NCBI GenBank assembly: GCA_031310005.1 | Contig: CM062382.1 | Location: 682,001 to 746,000 of the forward strand | Reading direction: 5' to 3' | Origin: Dactylellina haptotyla | Taxonomy: Eukaryota; Ascomycota; Orbiliomycetes; Orbiliales; Orbiliaceae | Length of the DNA stretch: 64,000 nucleotides | Part shown: positions 34,391 to 46,451 of the stretch, in pieces | How positions within the stretch are numbered: the first letter of the stretch is position 1 | Layout: each line of letters begins with the position of its first letter | Program-made: the position numbers and the translations under genes | The notes under the pieces: generated by a model | The model's database searches: none | Told to the model about the DNA's origin: nothing | Seen by the model: the letters and a program-made list of their open reading frames with translations, nothing else

Positions 34391-36732
34391 CTAATCATCG
34401 AACTTGATCTTGGTAGCGGTTTTAGCATCGCTGGTATCTCTGTAGAAGGCGCCATAGCTGGCGTGTTCCTTCTTCTTCACTGTTGTGCCGAACTTCATCA
34501 GCTCTTCAGGCACATCCTGTTTGGCTGCCTTGAGGACGTTGATCAAACTAGAAAAATATGACGGTCACGTTAGTAAAGTTGTTGGTGATGCGAAGTGTTA
34601 TTGTTATAAAGAACATACCTTCCACTGTGCGCCTTGTCATGATCCGTGAAAAATGTCACAGCCTTACCCAACTCGCCGGCTCTTCCAGTTCGTCCGATTC
34701 GGTGAACGTAGTCTTCAATTGTCAACGGGAAGGTAACGTTGATAACCAACTTGACGTTCGGAATATCGAGTCCTCTGGCTGCAACATCCGTCGCAACAAG
34801 CACGGGTGTTCTACCCGCCTTGAACTCTGCCAGTGTCGTCGTTCGTGTGTGCTGGTTCAAGTCTCCGTGGATACCGCCCACTTTGATACCCTTTGCGCGC
34901 AAGAAATTTTCTAAGCGTGCGGCTTCCTTCTTGTATAGCGCGAATACGAGGATTCTGTCGCTCTTGGCTGTGGGTGAGGTGCGGTAGTGAGCGTTGATAA
35001 CGTTGAGGAGACGGGATTCCTTGATCCTCCCGTCCGCCAAAACCTCGACGGTCTGTGCAATTCTTGTATTCGCTCTCAGATCACCGTCTTCCGGGCTGTT
35101 GATGTTGACTCGGATAGGTGTGGTCATGAATGTCGATGCGAGCTGTCGAACACTCTGTGGCCAGGTAGCGGTGAACATGAGGGTCTGGCGTTTAGGTGTG
35201 ACCGGGGTAGCTCCCAAAATTGTCTTGATAGCGTCTTCGAATCCCTTGTCCAACATTCTGTCGGCTTCATCGAGGACGACATATCGGGCTTGGGAGATGT
35301 TTGCGGCTCCCTCCTCAAGGAAGTCGTTTAGACGACCAGGGGTTGCGACGATGACTAACGCCTTGCTTAGAGAGTCTCTTTGAGGGTCCTTGGGTACGCC
35401 ACCGTAGATGCAGGTAGCGGCATCCTTGAGACCGGCTGCTTTCGTCAAGAGCTCCACCTGTTCGTAGATTTGCATCGCCAGCTCACGGGTGGGTGAGACG
35501 ATAACAACCTTGGCTCCAGTCTTCTTTGGGTTCCTCTCGGATTTTGGAAGCTGGGCGAGGTACTGAACAGCGGGATAAGCAAAGGCCATTGTCTTTCCGG
35601 AACCGGTCTCAGCTACTCCGATAAGATCTCTGCCAGCGAGGAGGTAGCTCCATGACGCGGCCTGGATAGGTGTCGGTGTCTTGAAAGCCGAGAATGGGGC
35701 AAGGTGGGTCTTGTCAACGGTGGGGAGGTCAGAGAATTTGAGGATGAGGTTGGAGTGGAGTGTATCGGGGGCTTTGGGGTCCGTGATCTTGATCGAGTGG
35801 GTGGTCATGTAGGAGCTGATACTCGTGCTGTCCGCTGGGATTGGCGATGCGGTGCCATTGGCGGTAGTCGGAGCGGTGCTGCCATTGGACTTGGGGGCTT
35901 CGGCAGCTTCCTTGTCGCTCTCGGAACTATCGCTCGAGTCGCTTTCAGGTTCCACTGGCTTCTTGGATTTCCCGTTTATAACTCCATTGGCCTTGGACTT
36001 TTTGGCAGCAGGCTTCTCGTCCTCACTCTCGCCGTCGCTGCTGTCATTCGAGGAGCCATCCGAGTCCACGTCCATCTTGTCTTCAACCGCTGGCTCGACC
36101 ACCTTGGTTGTTTCCACCGCATCGCTCATAACGACCTCATCCACCTCCTCCTCTTCACCATTGGCAGCGGCAGCAGCAGCGGCTGCCTTCTTCTCAGCCT
36201 TCTTCGCTTCCTTCCTGGCAGCCTTCTTCTTCTCTTTCCTCTCCTCCGAGAGCTTCTTCTTCTCCTCCTTGCTCAACCCCGGCTGTCCCTTCTTCGCCTC
36301 CTTCTTCCTCTCTTTCTTCTCTTTTCTCTCCCGTTTCTTAGCATCGTCAGGAACATACTCCCGTCCCTCAACCTCAGCCTTATACTCCTCAAACTTATCC
36401 TTCTCCTCCCTCTTGCGCTTCCTCAGCTCCTTCTGTCTAGCGTACTTGTCCCCCTTCTTCTCACCCTCAGGCTTGTGCTTGAGCTCGTAGGTGTTCAGCT
36501 TCTCCAGGTCCGGCTTCTCTCGCGGGGTACCGTCATCGGGCTTCGATTCGGCATCGCCGTCAGCGGGGATCCACGGTTTCTGCGACTTCTTGGTATCGCC
36601 CTTCTTCTTATTCTTCTTCTTTTCCTTCTTATCTTTCTTTCGTTCGTTGGTGTCGGTTTCGCGAGGGGCGTTCGCTTGCGAGATGAAAGCGGGCATCTCG
36701 TCCGTTTCTTCGGCCTTTCTCTTCTTCGACAT
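34391..36732 (-). CDS. DBP3: ATP-dependent DEAD-box RNA helicase DBP3
   Basis: Model (minus): 36732-34619, 34547-34391, 756 aa. The start is the ATG of MSKKRKAEE; the open frame upstream has no conserved sequence. The N-terminal 330 residues are very lysine/glutamate-rich (nuclear/nucleolar and RNA-binding character). The helicase core shows motif I AETGSGKT (about residue 377), PTREL, TPGRL, DEAD (about 490), the DBP3-typical TATWP variant of the SAT motif, ARGLDIP and [10 protein letters not shown]. The C-terminal exon continues with [12 protein letters not shown], a DBP3-type tail. Yeast Dbp3 works in 60S ribosome biogenesis (27S pre-rRNA processing) in the nucleolus. The N-terminal extension is longer than in yeast. 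Confidence 0.93.
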
Positions 36733-38216
36733 TGTGGCTATTATCGGCAATTGCTCTGCGCAATCGGGTCCTACTTTGGAGCGAGTGAGGGGGTGGTTTT
36801 GCGGAGGGGGTTTAGTGAGAACCACGTGGTGGAGGGTGTATCGAGGTTGAAGAGATTTCTGCGCGGGCAAAGCCAGGCGTTTTTGCTTTGCGACTCCCCA
36901 AGGAAAAAAAAAAAATTCGGCGCGCAGATAAGAGCCGCAGGACAGACGACCCTGATCCCTGCACACGCTGCAACACACGCCCTTGTTGGAATCTTCTTCG
37001 ACCGTTCAAAATACTCCCCGAATTTATTGGGCTGCTATTGCTTGCAGGATTGGCACTCGCCACTGTGGCTGACGTATAGTAATATTTATCAAAGACGTAT
37101 ACGTTTAATACACGTCAGATAGGGCTATAAAATCAGGTTTAGGACAATGTAAATATCTTTACTCGATCAAAGGTATTCCCCAGTAAATATTAAGAATAGA
37201 GAAGTTTATTCGACGCGCAGACTCATAATATTAGCTAGAATATAGAGCTAGTTCTCGTTCTTATTAGTGAATCTTCAGGAGATCTGAAGTATTGGACTGG
37301 AGCTTAACATGGAAGTTCTAAGCAAATTGCAAAAAAAGGCATTAAGCTTGAGTGTGCTTAACCAGCTACTGCAGTGCTTCAAATGTTACTTTTACTATTG
37401 AGCGTGGCACGAATCTTATATTTTTATTCTTTCCTCTTTCATTTTTATAAATAACACGATCTTTTCCACAGTAATTTTATCCTACCCTATTCTTCATCCG
37501 GATATCCGCCGTAAAAGCTGATAAGAGATCAAATAATAAAAGCAATCGGGATATCCACCGCCCAAAAATATAAACGATGAGAAAAGAAGAAGGAACCGAA
37601 CACAACCGAGCGATCAAAGGAATTAGAACGGATAAGAAAAGAAAGCCTGGAATGTTGCGATGGAAACAGACGGAAGGCTCGGAAAGAAAAAAAGAGAAAT
37701 AAACGCCACATAACGCCGCCCAGTGCAATGCCTTTATGTTTTTGGAAATAGAAAAGCCAAATAAGAAGGAAAACAAAAAAGGAGGTATCACCGACGTGAG
37801 GAACGAAGCAGATATGCAAAAGACGCTTGAGAAAAGCAGCACTCGCACTAACGACCGAGGGTGGACCAGTTGGGAGGAATATGGTGGCCACGGTGACCGT
37901 TCGTTGACCGAGCAAAAGTCTGAAAGAATGGAACTGGAAGGCGGCCGCTTGGTCTGTGGACCATTGGATTTCTAGGGATGTCAGGGCGAGGAGGAGGATT
38001 CATATTATTGCTAAGTATGGTAGGGAGATGGGCGGATAGATTGATAATATTTTCTTTGTTTGCGGACGACGGTCCTCCGTACGGGACGGAGCTAGGATTG
38101 CGAGCTGGAGGTGCCATCGATGCAGCTGGAGGCAACACAGGGCCAGGGTGAGGTCGTGGTCTTGGCATCTGGAGAATAGCAAGATGGCTCTGCTTGATTG
38201 GCACAGGATTTTTTCC
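36733..38216. other. Intergenic region
   Basis: Contains the DBP3 promoter (near 36733) and the 3' flank of the CstF-64 gene. AT-rich between 37080 and 37800. The plus-strand open frame running from 35704 is antisense to DBP3 and not supported. Nothing else recognised. Confidence 0.5.
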
Positions 38217-39156
38217 CTAAAGTGTTCCTGCCATAATCTGTTGTCGAAGTTGCATGATAGCGGCCTGCTGGTCGTGTGGTAGTGACATGATCTGCTCCTG
38301 GGTGAGTGACATGACTTGCTGGATAAGTTGCGCCTTCTGAGGATCAATTTGCGGTTGGGCGGGTGGTGGAGCGGGTGCCGGTTGATATTGTGGCTGGGGA
38401 GGTGGAGCTGGGGCTGTCGTCGAACCAGAGCTTTCTATGACTTGGCTGAGGATGGATGGGTCCACCAGATTCATCAATAGCAGAGCCTGGAAAATAGCAT
38501 AGCATAGCTGCGGTGCCTTGCGCAGCAGCTCCATGCACTTGGCGGGGTCGGACAGCGCGAGTTGCTTCATTTGAGCGATGACATCGAGCAATTGAGCCGG
38601 AGGTAATGTTTCGAGAGTTTTGGAGATGGCATCAGGAGCCTCAAGGTTCGGGGGAACGTCGGTACCAGGTGGTAGCTGTGGTAGTAAGCCGCCAGATTGG
38701 CCGCCAGGGTTATTGGAGGACCCGCCAGCTGCATTGCCGCGATACGAACTCCCGGCAGCAGGTGGCTCGTAAACATCCTGTGCATCTTTGCTATCTCCCT
38801 CGTGTGAGAAGTCGACGCGGAGCTTGCGACCCATTATTTCAAAGTTGTCGAGGTTGCGAACCGCGGATGCTGCGATCTCGGCATCGGCATATTCGGCAAA
38901 ACCGAAGCCCTTTGGCTTTCCGGTGTCGCGATCGTAGACGAGGCGGAAGGACAAGACCTGTCCGACTTTGGAGAAGATATCGATTATCTGTTCTTCGCTG
39001 AGGCCTAGTGAGAAAGTGAGATCACGCGACACAAGCGCGCGTAGACGTGGTTAGCTGTGAACGTTGCAACCGCGACTGAATCCTTGCTCAGCGGGACGTA
39101 CCGTAGGGAATGTTCCCGATGAAGGCGATCCGGGAGGGTACTTTCTCATCGGGCAT
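38217..39156 (-). CDS. RNA15: Cleavage stimulation factor CstF-64 / RNA15 homolog
   Basis: Model (minus): 39156-39102, 39004-38217, 280 aa. An N-terminal RRM (about residues 10-88) has RNP2 AFIGNIPYG, split by the only intron, and RNP1 KGFGFAEY. A proline/glycine linker follows, then the hinge region (SKTLETLPPAQLLDVIAQMK and onward), which binds Rna14/CstF-77. After a P/Q-rich spacer, the protein ends with the small helical CstF C-terminal domain (LIQQVMSLTQEQIMSLP...). The protein recognises GU/U-rich downstream elements during mRNA 3'-end processing in the nucleus. The length is close to yeast Rna15. It lies 392 nt downstream of the ATG7 stop, on the same strand. Confidence 0.93.
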
Positions 39157-39548
39157 CGTGTCTGACAGTCAAGGAGACGGGACTGGCGTGTGAGCGGACG
39201 AGGGGATGGGAATTGAGGGTGGCTGGACCGAAGTTGGTGGTTGTCGATGGTGTTGGAGAAGCAGGAATGAAAGAAAAGGCGAGTCGAGACGGTGAAGCCG
39301 CTTTGCCTGTTTGTTGCCGCCAAGACAACCTGTGCGACGACAAACACCGCCCACAACACAGTCACACGCTCTTTGTTCTTAGGACTATAGGCCACATAGG
39401 AAAGACTTAGAGGAATGAAATATTTTATCCTACTCTACTCTACTCTGATATCTCCCAGTAGAATACATCTAAAAATCGCAAGTAGAAGGGAACCAAATGG
39501 GACAAGAAGCCAGACTACCAAAACGCCGAACAAACAGAAAACAACCAT
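39157..39548. promoter_or_regulatory. Short spacer between ATG7 and CstF-64 genes
   Basis: 392 nt holding the ATG7 3' flank and the CstF-64 promoter. No other feature seen. Confidence 0.4.
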
Positions 39549-41904
39549 TTATATCATCTCTCCCTCTCCATCCCCGTTATCCTCTTCGCTCCAATCTAGC
39601 TCGTCATCGATAGCGGCAGCAGCCCTCTGTACTTCACCAAGCCCACTGATTTCTTCAATGAATCCTGTTTCATTCATAGCTCGCTTGACAAATTCCCAGC
39701 CTCCATCGTCAAAGGCATTCAAGATCTTGTTAGAGCAGGCACTGCAGTGGATATATCCCGGAGCTTGGATTATCTTGTTCTGGAAATTGAACAAGAAGCC
39801 ACGAATTTGATGCGGTACTGTTCCAAGTGGGTGCGAGCCGCGATCCTCGTCTACAGTTTTTGGTGCAGGACATCCGCCACTTCGAAATGAAAGTTAGCAT
39901 ATCAAAAGTATCCAAGATATTAGCGGTGAATGGATGAAACATACAGTAGCGGGTGTTGCACAATAGATACAAACAGTTCGACAAGCAGAGCAGATGCGAT
40001 GGCTGCAATGCCTGGCCTTGTAACTGTGCACATCTGATCTAGGGTTTGATCTTTGATAGACTACAAGTAAGGTATTCGTTAGCACCAGGAGTCAATCCGA
40101 TACAAAGATAGGGGACACTCACGTCAGCTGGGGCGACAACATCGTTACAAAAGTAACAGCCAAGTTCCGATATTGGTTCTTCCGACTTAGCATTCTTCGC
40201 TTCTGGCTCCTCGCTCTCGTCTTCAGTTTCGACTTCAGCACGAACACCGTGTCTCATGACCACAAACGTATCAAAACCGAGGGCAGCGTTCAATACAATC
40301 TTGCCGTAGAACTTTCCGAGCACCGTAGGCAACCATCTGCTCTCTCTCGTGTCCATAAGGAGGAAAATTGCGTCATGCTCTTGAATCAAAGATACAAGCT
40401 TATCATAATCCGCCTTAACTTGCTCTTCGTGAGTCTTATCTCTAATCGGATGCCCGGCCATTGGGACCATCATTCTGAACCCTCGTGAGTCAACATTTGG
40501 ATAGATCTCTTTAAGAGCTTCAGCTGCTCTCGCGGCTTTCGGCTTTCCGCCGTTCTGACAATCCTCAAACGAGAAGAGCGGTTGTCGAACTGGATTCGAA
40601 TAAGAAACGGTGGCGTTATCGATAAATGTGATTTTACGGACCCCCCAGCCGAGGAGAATACGTGAGACATATGCTCCCAACGTTCCAGCTCCGAGTAACA
40701 GGCATTTGGTTTCCTTGATAGCATCGAGATCCAAGTCTGGAGCGATTCTCCATTTCATCAGCCTGTTGTTGAGATCGACCGCAGAATCAGCCAGTCTCGT
40801 AGGATCCATCATCTGCGATAAATCTACAAATCTGGGAAGAAGTTTCTTCTCTCGGTTTCGTTCCCATCCTGTAATTTTTGGCAGAGGTGCATCCTTCAAA
40901 GACAATTCAGAGATATCCGGTTCGCCCTCATCCTTCATCGTCCAAATCATACTTCTTGGATGATGTCTTTGCGCGTGAATGTCTCGGTATCCGACAATGT
41001 TGACCTCCTTCAGCTTCCACCGTTTTCGGATTAAGACCAAAAGGTTCCTCAGGGGCCAACCCGGGTGCTCATCGAAGTTACTCGGGTCAGCGAAAGCTAC
41101 ATAAGCATCGTTCTTCATATCCTTGACATCCTTGAAAAATCCCTGCTCAAATTCGCCAAGTGGCTTGACGGACCAAACGGTTTCCTCGTCCGCCGTTGCA
41201 GCTTTGACTCTTTTGAAAAGGAAGAATCCACGCTGTCTGCTATCAACGCTGTATCGCCAGGTAGAAACGGCGTCGCAGAGGGATGCGGTTTCTTCAGCGT
41301 TGAACTGGCGGCGGTCTCCAACTAAGGTCCATGGTGGGGAGGAGTGTATCGCAGGGAATCCACACCAATAATGGAAGTGATACTTCTTGAGGTCGGCAAA
41401 CGAGATTATCGTAAATGAAGATAGAAGAGACGGAATTGAATAAATAGAGCCATCCAGGATAGCTTCCCAAATCTGCACCCACGAGTCAGATCCGCATTTA
41501 TGAATCAATAATCAATACTCCCAACTAAACGTACCGTTCGGCCGGACTTTTGAATAATATCGCTATAATTTGTCTTTTTAAATTCTTCGATGGTGTTAAC
41601 GTTCCTGATAATACCCTCCCCTCTGAACTGTCCAATGTTTGGCCTACACCATAGCCTCGATTAGTCACACTCTTCTTACATTCTGTCAAATTATAACGTA
41701 CTCATCAGAAGTCAAAGCCGTCGCCCCGATTTGCATGCGACAAGAGTTCGCCGGCGCATCACTCGGGTTAAGCTCGTAAATACCAAGCACCCTTCGAGCC
41801 GAGGTATCTAGCTTGTCATAGTTGATTTTATGGTATGCGAGAGAGGAGAAGAAGGCGAGGTCTATATCTGAGGCGAACGGTGCGAACTGCATCGTGCCGG
41901 CCAT
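39549..41904 (-). CDS. ATG7: Autophagy E1-like activating enzyme ATG7
   Basis: Model (minus): 41904-41702, 41643-41535, 41472-40123, 40060-39945, 39879-39549, 702 aa, the usual fungal length. The N-terminal domain (about 1-330), which recruits Atg3/Atg10, opens with [20 protein letters not shown]. The adenylation domain has the nucleotide loop GAGTLGAY at residues 365-372 and the [13 protein letters not shown] segment. The catalytic cysteine is Cys565 in QMCTVTRPG, placed in the small fourth exon. The C-terminal tail is acidic. ATG7 activates Atg8 and Atg12 as thioesters for conjugation to phosphatidylethanolamine and Atg5, respectively. All introns are GT-AG and phases are consistent. No oddities. 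Confidence 0.96.
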
Positions 41905-42112
41905 AGTCTCACGATTCTGCTGTTTATCCGGCTTCTTTGATATGGTATTATGGTCCCTGCCGCTTCAGGTAGGGTACTTGTTGAAGATGTTGGTATCGAT
42001 GGCGGGGTAGTGAATTAAGCGAAGCCTATCGTTCTCGCTCGTTTCCTGTTTCGAGATATGCAAGGTACTGCAGTTTACTGTGCAGCTGTGCGTATACAGA
42101 AGAGTGAGGTTG

Positions 42113-43578
42113 TTAGATGTTTGAAAGTGTCAGAGGTCTCGGTCCGCGAGAGGGATTATATTCTGCGTTTGTGGCCTCTGAGGTTTCTTGGTAATAAATA
42201 ATATTTGGGAGGATCATCTGCCCCGGCTCATCAGCTTGCTGCCATGCTCCTTCGATCAGCTGGCCCGTCGCGTCCGACGTGACGCTAAACCCCCACCCAG
42301 CGCCCAACGCACAAAATCCAACATCCCCACTCAACACTTCGAGACCATAGATATATACACATACAGATGTATAGATGTATATATGTATATGTATTGTGAC
42401 AATAAATCCTCGGTTCGAATCTAGTATTCTCATAACTGCCACGCTTACAGCTTGACTTCCCATAATCACATCGTGCAACCCGTACTTCAAGATCTCTCTA
42501 ATGATGCCATTCCCCGTCTGCCATTCTACTACTGTGCCCCCCTCTCCTAGATCCTTCATAGCATTCTCCTTCTTAACCTCCAATTCATTGAAAGCGCTTC
42601 CGTCAGGGCTAGCCGCACTCACAGCTCGCCAGAATAGCTGTGGGGTGTGCGTCCACGGAATATCATAGTCATCCTTCGCGTGGATGAAAGTAAGTCGATA
42701 TTTCCGCCTATTTGCCTCGTTAGTTCGTACGTATTGCGCAATCCGATCCCCAGTCAGCCATTTATCGTTAATAAACGTGCTCAAGTATCTGAAGAGAGCT
42801 GGAAACTTGGCAGTGGACCTATTATGGGAACAATACCGGCAATGCGGTACGTAGCCACAAGTGTTGGGACATCGACAAATGGCGCGACCATCACCGTCCC
42901 TCTAAATACTATAGGTGGTGACTCTAAAGCGTAGTGCTCCATGTTTGCAGCAGCTACAGCGGTTTCCATAGACTGCGCGAAAATTACTATTCGCTCCGGC
43001 GGTATATTAGCTACCTTGGTCACCCATTCGACAGCAGCGATACCATCGAGTAAAAGACCCCGTTCGGTCGGCGAACCTGTACTCCGCCCGAATCCCCGGT
43101 AATAAAACGTTAAAACGTGGATTTTATCCGGTTTGCCAGCCGATAACGCCCGATAGTTGGGTGTTCGATGCCCGGAGCCGACTGTGCCACCTGCGCCGTG
43201 AAAGTGGACTATCAGTATAGCTTCCGGGTCATCGCGAAGGAGTTCGAACCCCCGACGTTTAGTGATATCGCTGGCGAACCCTGTGGATTCTGAGAGCAAC
43301 TCCGACTCGTGCTTGTAGTATAGCTCTGGGGGTAAAATATGCCACGCATATAACGTTTAGCCATCTGATGTTATTAATGAGAATGGCGTGCCTTGATTGT
43401 GTAAAAATCTGAACATTTCGGGAACATCAAGGTTTTCGAACCATGTCATTTGAATGGTGTGTAAATAGGCTACATGAGCTTGGAAATATCGATTTACTAT
43501 GAGACTGAGGAAGCAGGTGTAGACACCTACGAGCGCTACAGCCGAGATGGAGCCGACTTTGAGGACTGATGTAACCAT
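42113..43578 (-). pseudogene. ABHD12-like alpha/beta hydrolase, decaying
   Basis: Reading from 43578, an N-terminal membrane segment (about residues 5-27) is followed by a lumenal-type hydrolase. Lesion 1: an in-frame TAA at 43357-43359 replaces the Glu expected in the family motif (T/S)DG-E-TLYAWHILP; the same frame then continues intact. Lesion 2: near 42808-42812 one base appears lost, so IIGPLP runs into a stop while FPALFRYLSTFINDKW continues one frame away. The nucleophile elbow reads AQSME where the family has GQSLG. The serine, the acid (KDDYD) and the histidine (GLHDV) are still visible. The C-terminal end runs into a TA-rich microsatellite. Intact relatives are lipid hydrolases anchored in the ER membrane. 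Neither lesion can be explained by a GT-AG intron. Confidence 0.8.
42347..42395. repeat. TA/TG-rich microsatellite
   Basis: Imperfect ATATAC/ATGTAT simple repeat at the 3' end of the hydrolase pseudogene. The open frame reads through it as a His/Ile/Tyr-rich string. Confidence 0.75.
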
Positions 43579-43945
43579 GCGCCTTAATTTTTGAAATTAC
43601 GATATGGTAGAAATGGTACAATGAAGAGACTTGCAGGGGTTCGAGAGAACAGATCAGAGTAGTAGAGGCGCTCGAGTCATCTAGTTTTACGAGTCATATC
43701 ATTACTCACACCAGCATAACTCAATATGCAACACAGTTAGGACTAGGACACTGGTGTGACTGGTGAGCGCAAGCACATTTACAATGGAGAATTTTAAGAG
43801 CAAAAGGTATTTTAATAAATTGCATAAGGATGTTTTAGCATTAACAAGACCAAGTATTAGATATAAGTAGAGAATTCATAATTTTGAAATACATTATTAC
43901 TTGTTGATGAGCGACATAAATTCTGAAAATTAAACTTATTGTATT
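43579..43945. other. Spacer between hydrolase pseudogene and NLR gene
   Basis: 367 nt, AT-rich. No feature recognised; presumed NLR 3' flank and former hydrolase promoter. Confidence 0.45.
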
Positions 43946-46451
43946 TCAAAAGATGAACCTGTGAATCCACAGCTCCCGGGGTATATCTTGATCCCTTTTC
44001 ATTAAATCCACAATCTGCAGGGCTTGTAAAGTAAGAATATGGTCGGGACCCGCACAGTTCATCCTCTCTTCTACCAGTATCTCGGCTAGCTGGATTCCAT
44101 TGCTTTTCACAACAGCTCTCCTGCTTTTCAGACCAGCTCTCCAAATCCCGACACACGCAACATGCGTGAATCTCTGTTTGTTCACCGTCAGTACGTATTG
44201 CCCGCGTGATTCTATTTCTTCGTAATCCAAAATCAGCTCGGCCATCAAAATGAGAGCATTTTCGTGCAATTCATTCAGTACATAGAGCTCAAGCACTGTA
44301 GTTTTCATGTGAATTGATATGAAAGCAGCTTCTAATTGCATTTCTGAGCTTTGTGATTTCGAAACTTGAACATAGTGTCTAGAGATACTTAATAGCGTTT
44401 CAATGGCATTTTCAAGATCTTTGAATTCGTTAAAATGAAAGTCGACAGCGGGGTCCTGTGATAGGTGTACTTCTCGAAGGATTAGCACGAACATGGCTCC
44501 AAAACCCTTTCCATACTCATGATCAGTTGGCACTCGTGCCCAGTTAAACAACATCTCAAGGACCGTGAGCACCTCACCCGTCTGGAGCATCGCTGTTGCT
44601 CGGACCATCATATGCTCCAGCCTGTTCATATCCACGTGATCAAAGCCGACCCCGTTAATTTTTTCAATATCAGAAAGTAACGCAAGCGTCTTTTCTGGCT
44701 CATCATTCTCTAAATAGATCCGAGCAAATGTATAGGGAGGAATACTTCTCAATTGATACCCAAATATTGTTGCAATGTCAACGTGGGAAAGGATTGCTTC
44801 AATGTGGGGTAACATGGCTCTTCGCATTCTGTACTGTAGTGGCTCGAGAGAGGATATTATATTGAAAGTCCTACTCTTTTTCTGCAACCAATGCATACCA
44901 TTCAATGCAATAGCATCAACGAATTGTACAGCTAACCTTTGCCATTGGGTTCTGGTCGAATCAGAAAGACGATCTCTAGCCCAAAAATGGACCATTGGGT
45001 GCATGGAGAAAGTGAAGGATTCCCTGTATGTCATTGACTGCACCAACGAAAACGACGAGAGTAAAGAGACTGCCTCTCTGAATATTAGGACAGGTGTGTT
45101 GAATTCCGTAACACCCCAACCTTTAAATAAAATTTTTTTTAAATCTTCTTCATAGGGATAACGAGAGAGTAAAGATTCCGAGTTTATCCCTTCCTCAATA
45201 TCACGCTCCAAAGGCACGCCTACTTTAGACCAAACTTCGGCAAAGGTTTCTTCGGCTAGACCAGTAAAATGCAAATTCGAAAGAAGATTGAGCAGATTTA
45301 AAGCAAATTCTGCTGTATCGCCAGTTCGAGATTCTAGGAAATTGACCGAGATCTCCCAGCTGGCATACGTAGTGTACTCGTAGTTACTTGATTCATCACC
45401 AGCCTTTCGCTCCATCAGATACTTGCGTTTCTTGGAAAAGACATCGCAGTACTGCTCGAGGCTGCATATCCCTTGCCTGATCGTTCCAGCGGCTTGTGCG
45501 ATAGCCAATGGTATGCACCCTAGCGTATTGACTATGTTTCGTGCACTATCCACATTGTTGTCGACAATCTCAGGTATGACATTGGAAACTCCTCTTAGTA
45601 GTAATTGTATAGCATCCTCTTCTGGCATTTCATCGATTTTTGACCATCCGGCTGTTCCCAAACTGCTATGATCTGTATTTCTTGTAGTCACTAGGATGAC
45701 ACCACGATCTCCAGCTGGGAAGTATTTCGATAAGTGCATTTCGGGGTCATCCGCATTATCGATGATAAGAAGCCATGGTTTGTGGGAATTTGAGAGCCAG
45801 CGCTTCGCGGAGTTAAGATTCTGGTCCACTAATCTGGCTGTTTTCGCGATATCCACAAACGAGATCTGAGCTGTATCATCGTTGGTAGCATCAACCCAGA
45901 AAATACCCCAAAATCTACAAGTTCGATAACTTGAATTAATAACTAAAATTCCAAAGGCAGATATAACTTCATATTGGGTAACTATACTTTTCTCGGTTGT
46001 TCTCAGCGAACCTCAAAGCTATCTGGGTTTTCCCAGAACCTCCTAATCCGCACAGTACGAAGCGGCGCTGAACTCCTACAAGTGGTTCTTTGCTACCCGG
46101 TGCAATCGGTAACATCTTTTTATCTAATTCGGCGAGTACATCCGCTCGTCCGGTAAAGTGCGCGCTAACATTATTCGGAACATCGTAATGCTCGTTGAAA
46201 TTTTTGAAGTTCTCATCTTGATAGGAAAAGATTTAGCGTTAGCCTCAATATTGACATTAGACTCAAACAGAGCGAATACTTGAAAACGAACCAGACCTCT
46301 TCCTTTTAGTCGTGAATGATATAGTTTCGGCATTAAAAACCGGATTTCCGACGAAGGCATGTCCACCGTGGGTGCTAATATCGCGGTGCAGAGTATTTGC
46401 AGACTCTGACAGCCTGATATTGGTGATCTCGTCTCCTGTTCCTGCTTCCAT
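43946..46451 (-). CDS. NB-ARC domain NLR-like (STAND) protein
   Basis: Model (minus): 46451-46280, 46216-45988, 45914-43946, 789 aa. The N-terminal region (1-66) is short, with no effector domain I can name. The NB-ARC core has P-loop GLGGSGKT (114-121), FWVDA (139-143), Walker B LLIIDN (182-187), GCIPLA (266-271, the GLPL equivalent) and HPMVH (439-443, the winged-helix MHD equivalent). The C-terminal 340 residues are helical and could be degenerate TPR-like repeats. Intron 1 (63 nt, CTAAC branch) and intron 2 (phase 2) restore the conserved frame. In fungi such proteins act as switchable oligomerising sensors, often in non-self recognition and cell death; the specific role here is unknown. 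A further upstream exon is possible: the frame stays open above the ATG to an AG at about 46510. Confidence 0.82.

Noticed and set aside
35704-37122. 472-codon leucine-rich frame on the plus strand
   Set aside because: Antisense to the lysine/glutamate-rich part of DBP3; Lys/Glu codons read backwards as Leu/Phe-rich. Not a membrane protein.
42405-42425. GGTTCGAATC, a possible tRNA B box
   Set aside because: No matching A box or cloverleaf stems nearby; it lies in the 3' end of the hydrolase pseudogene.
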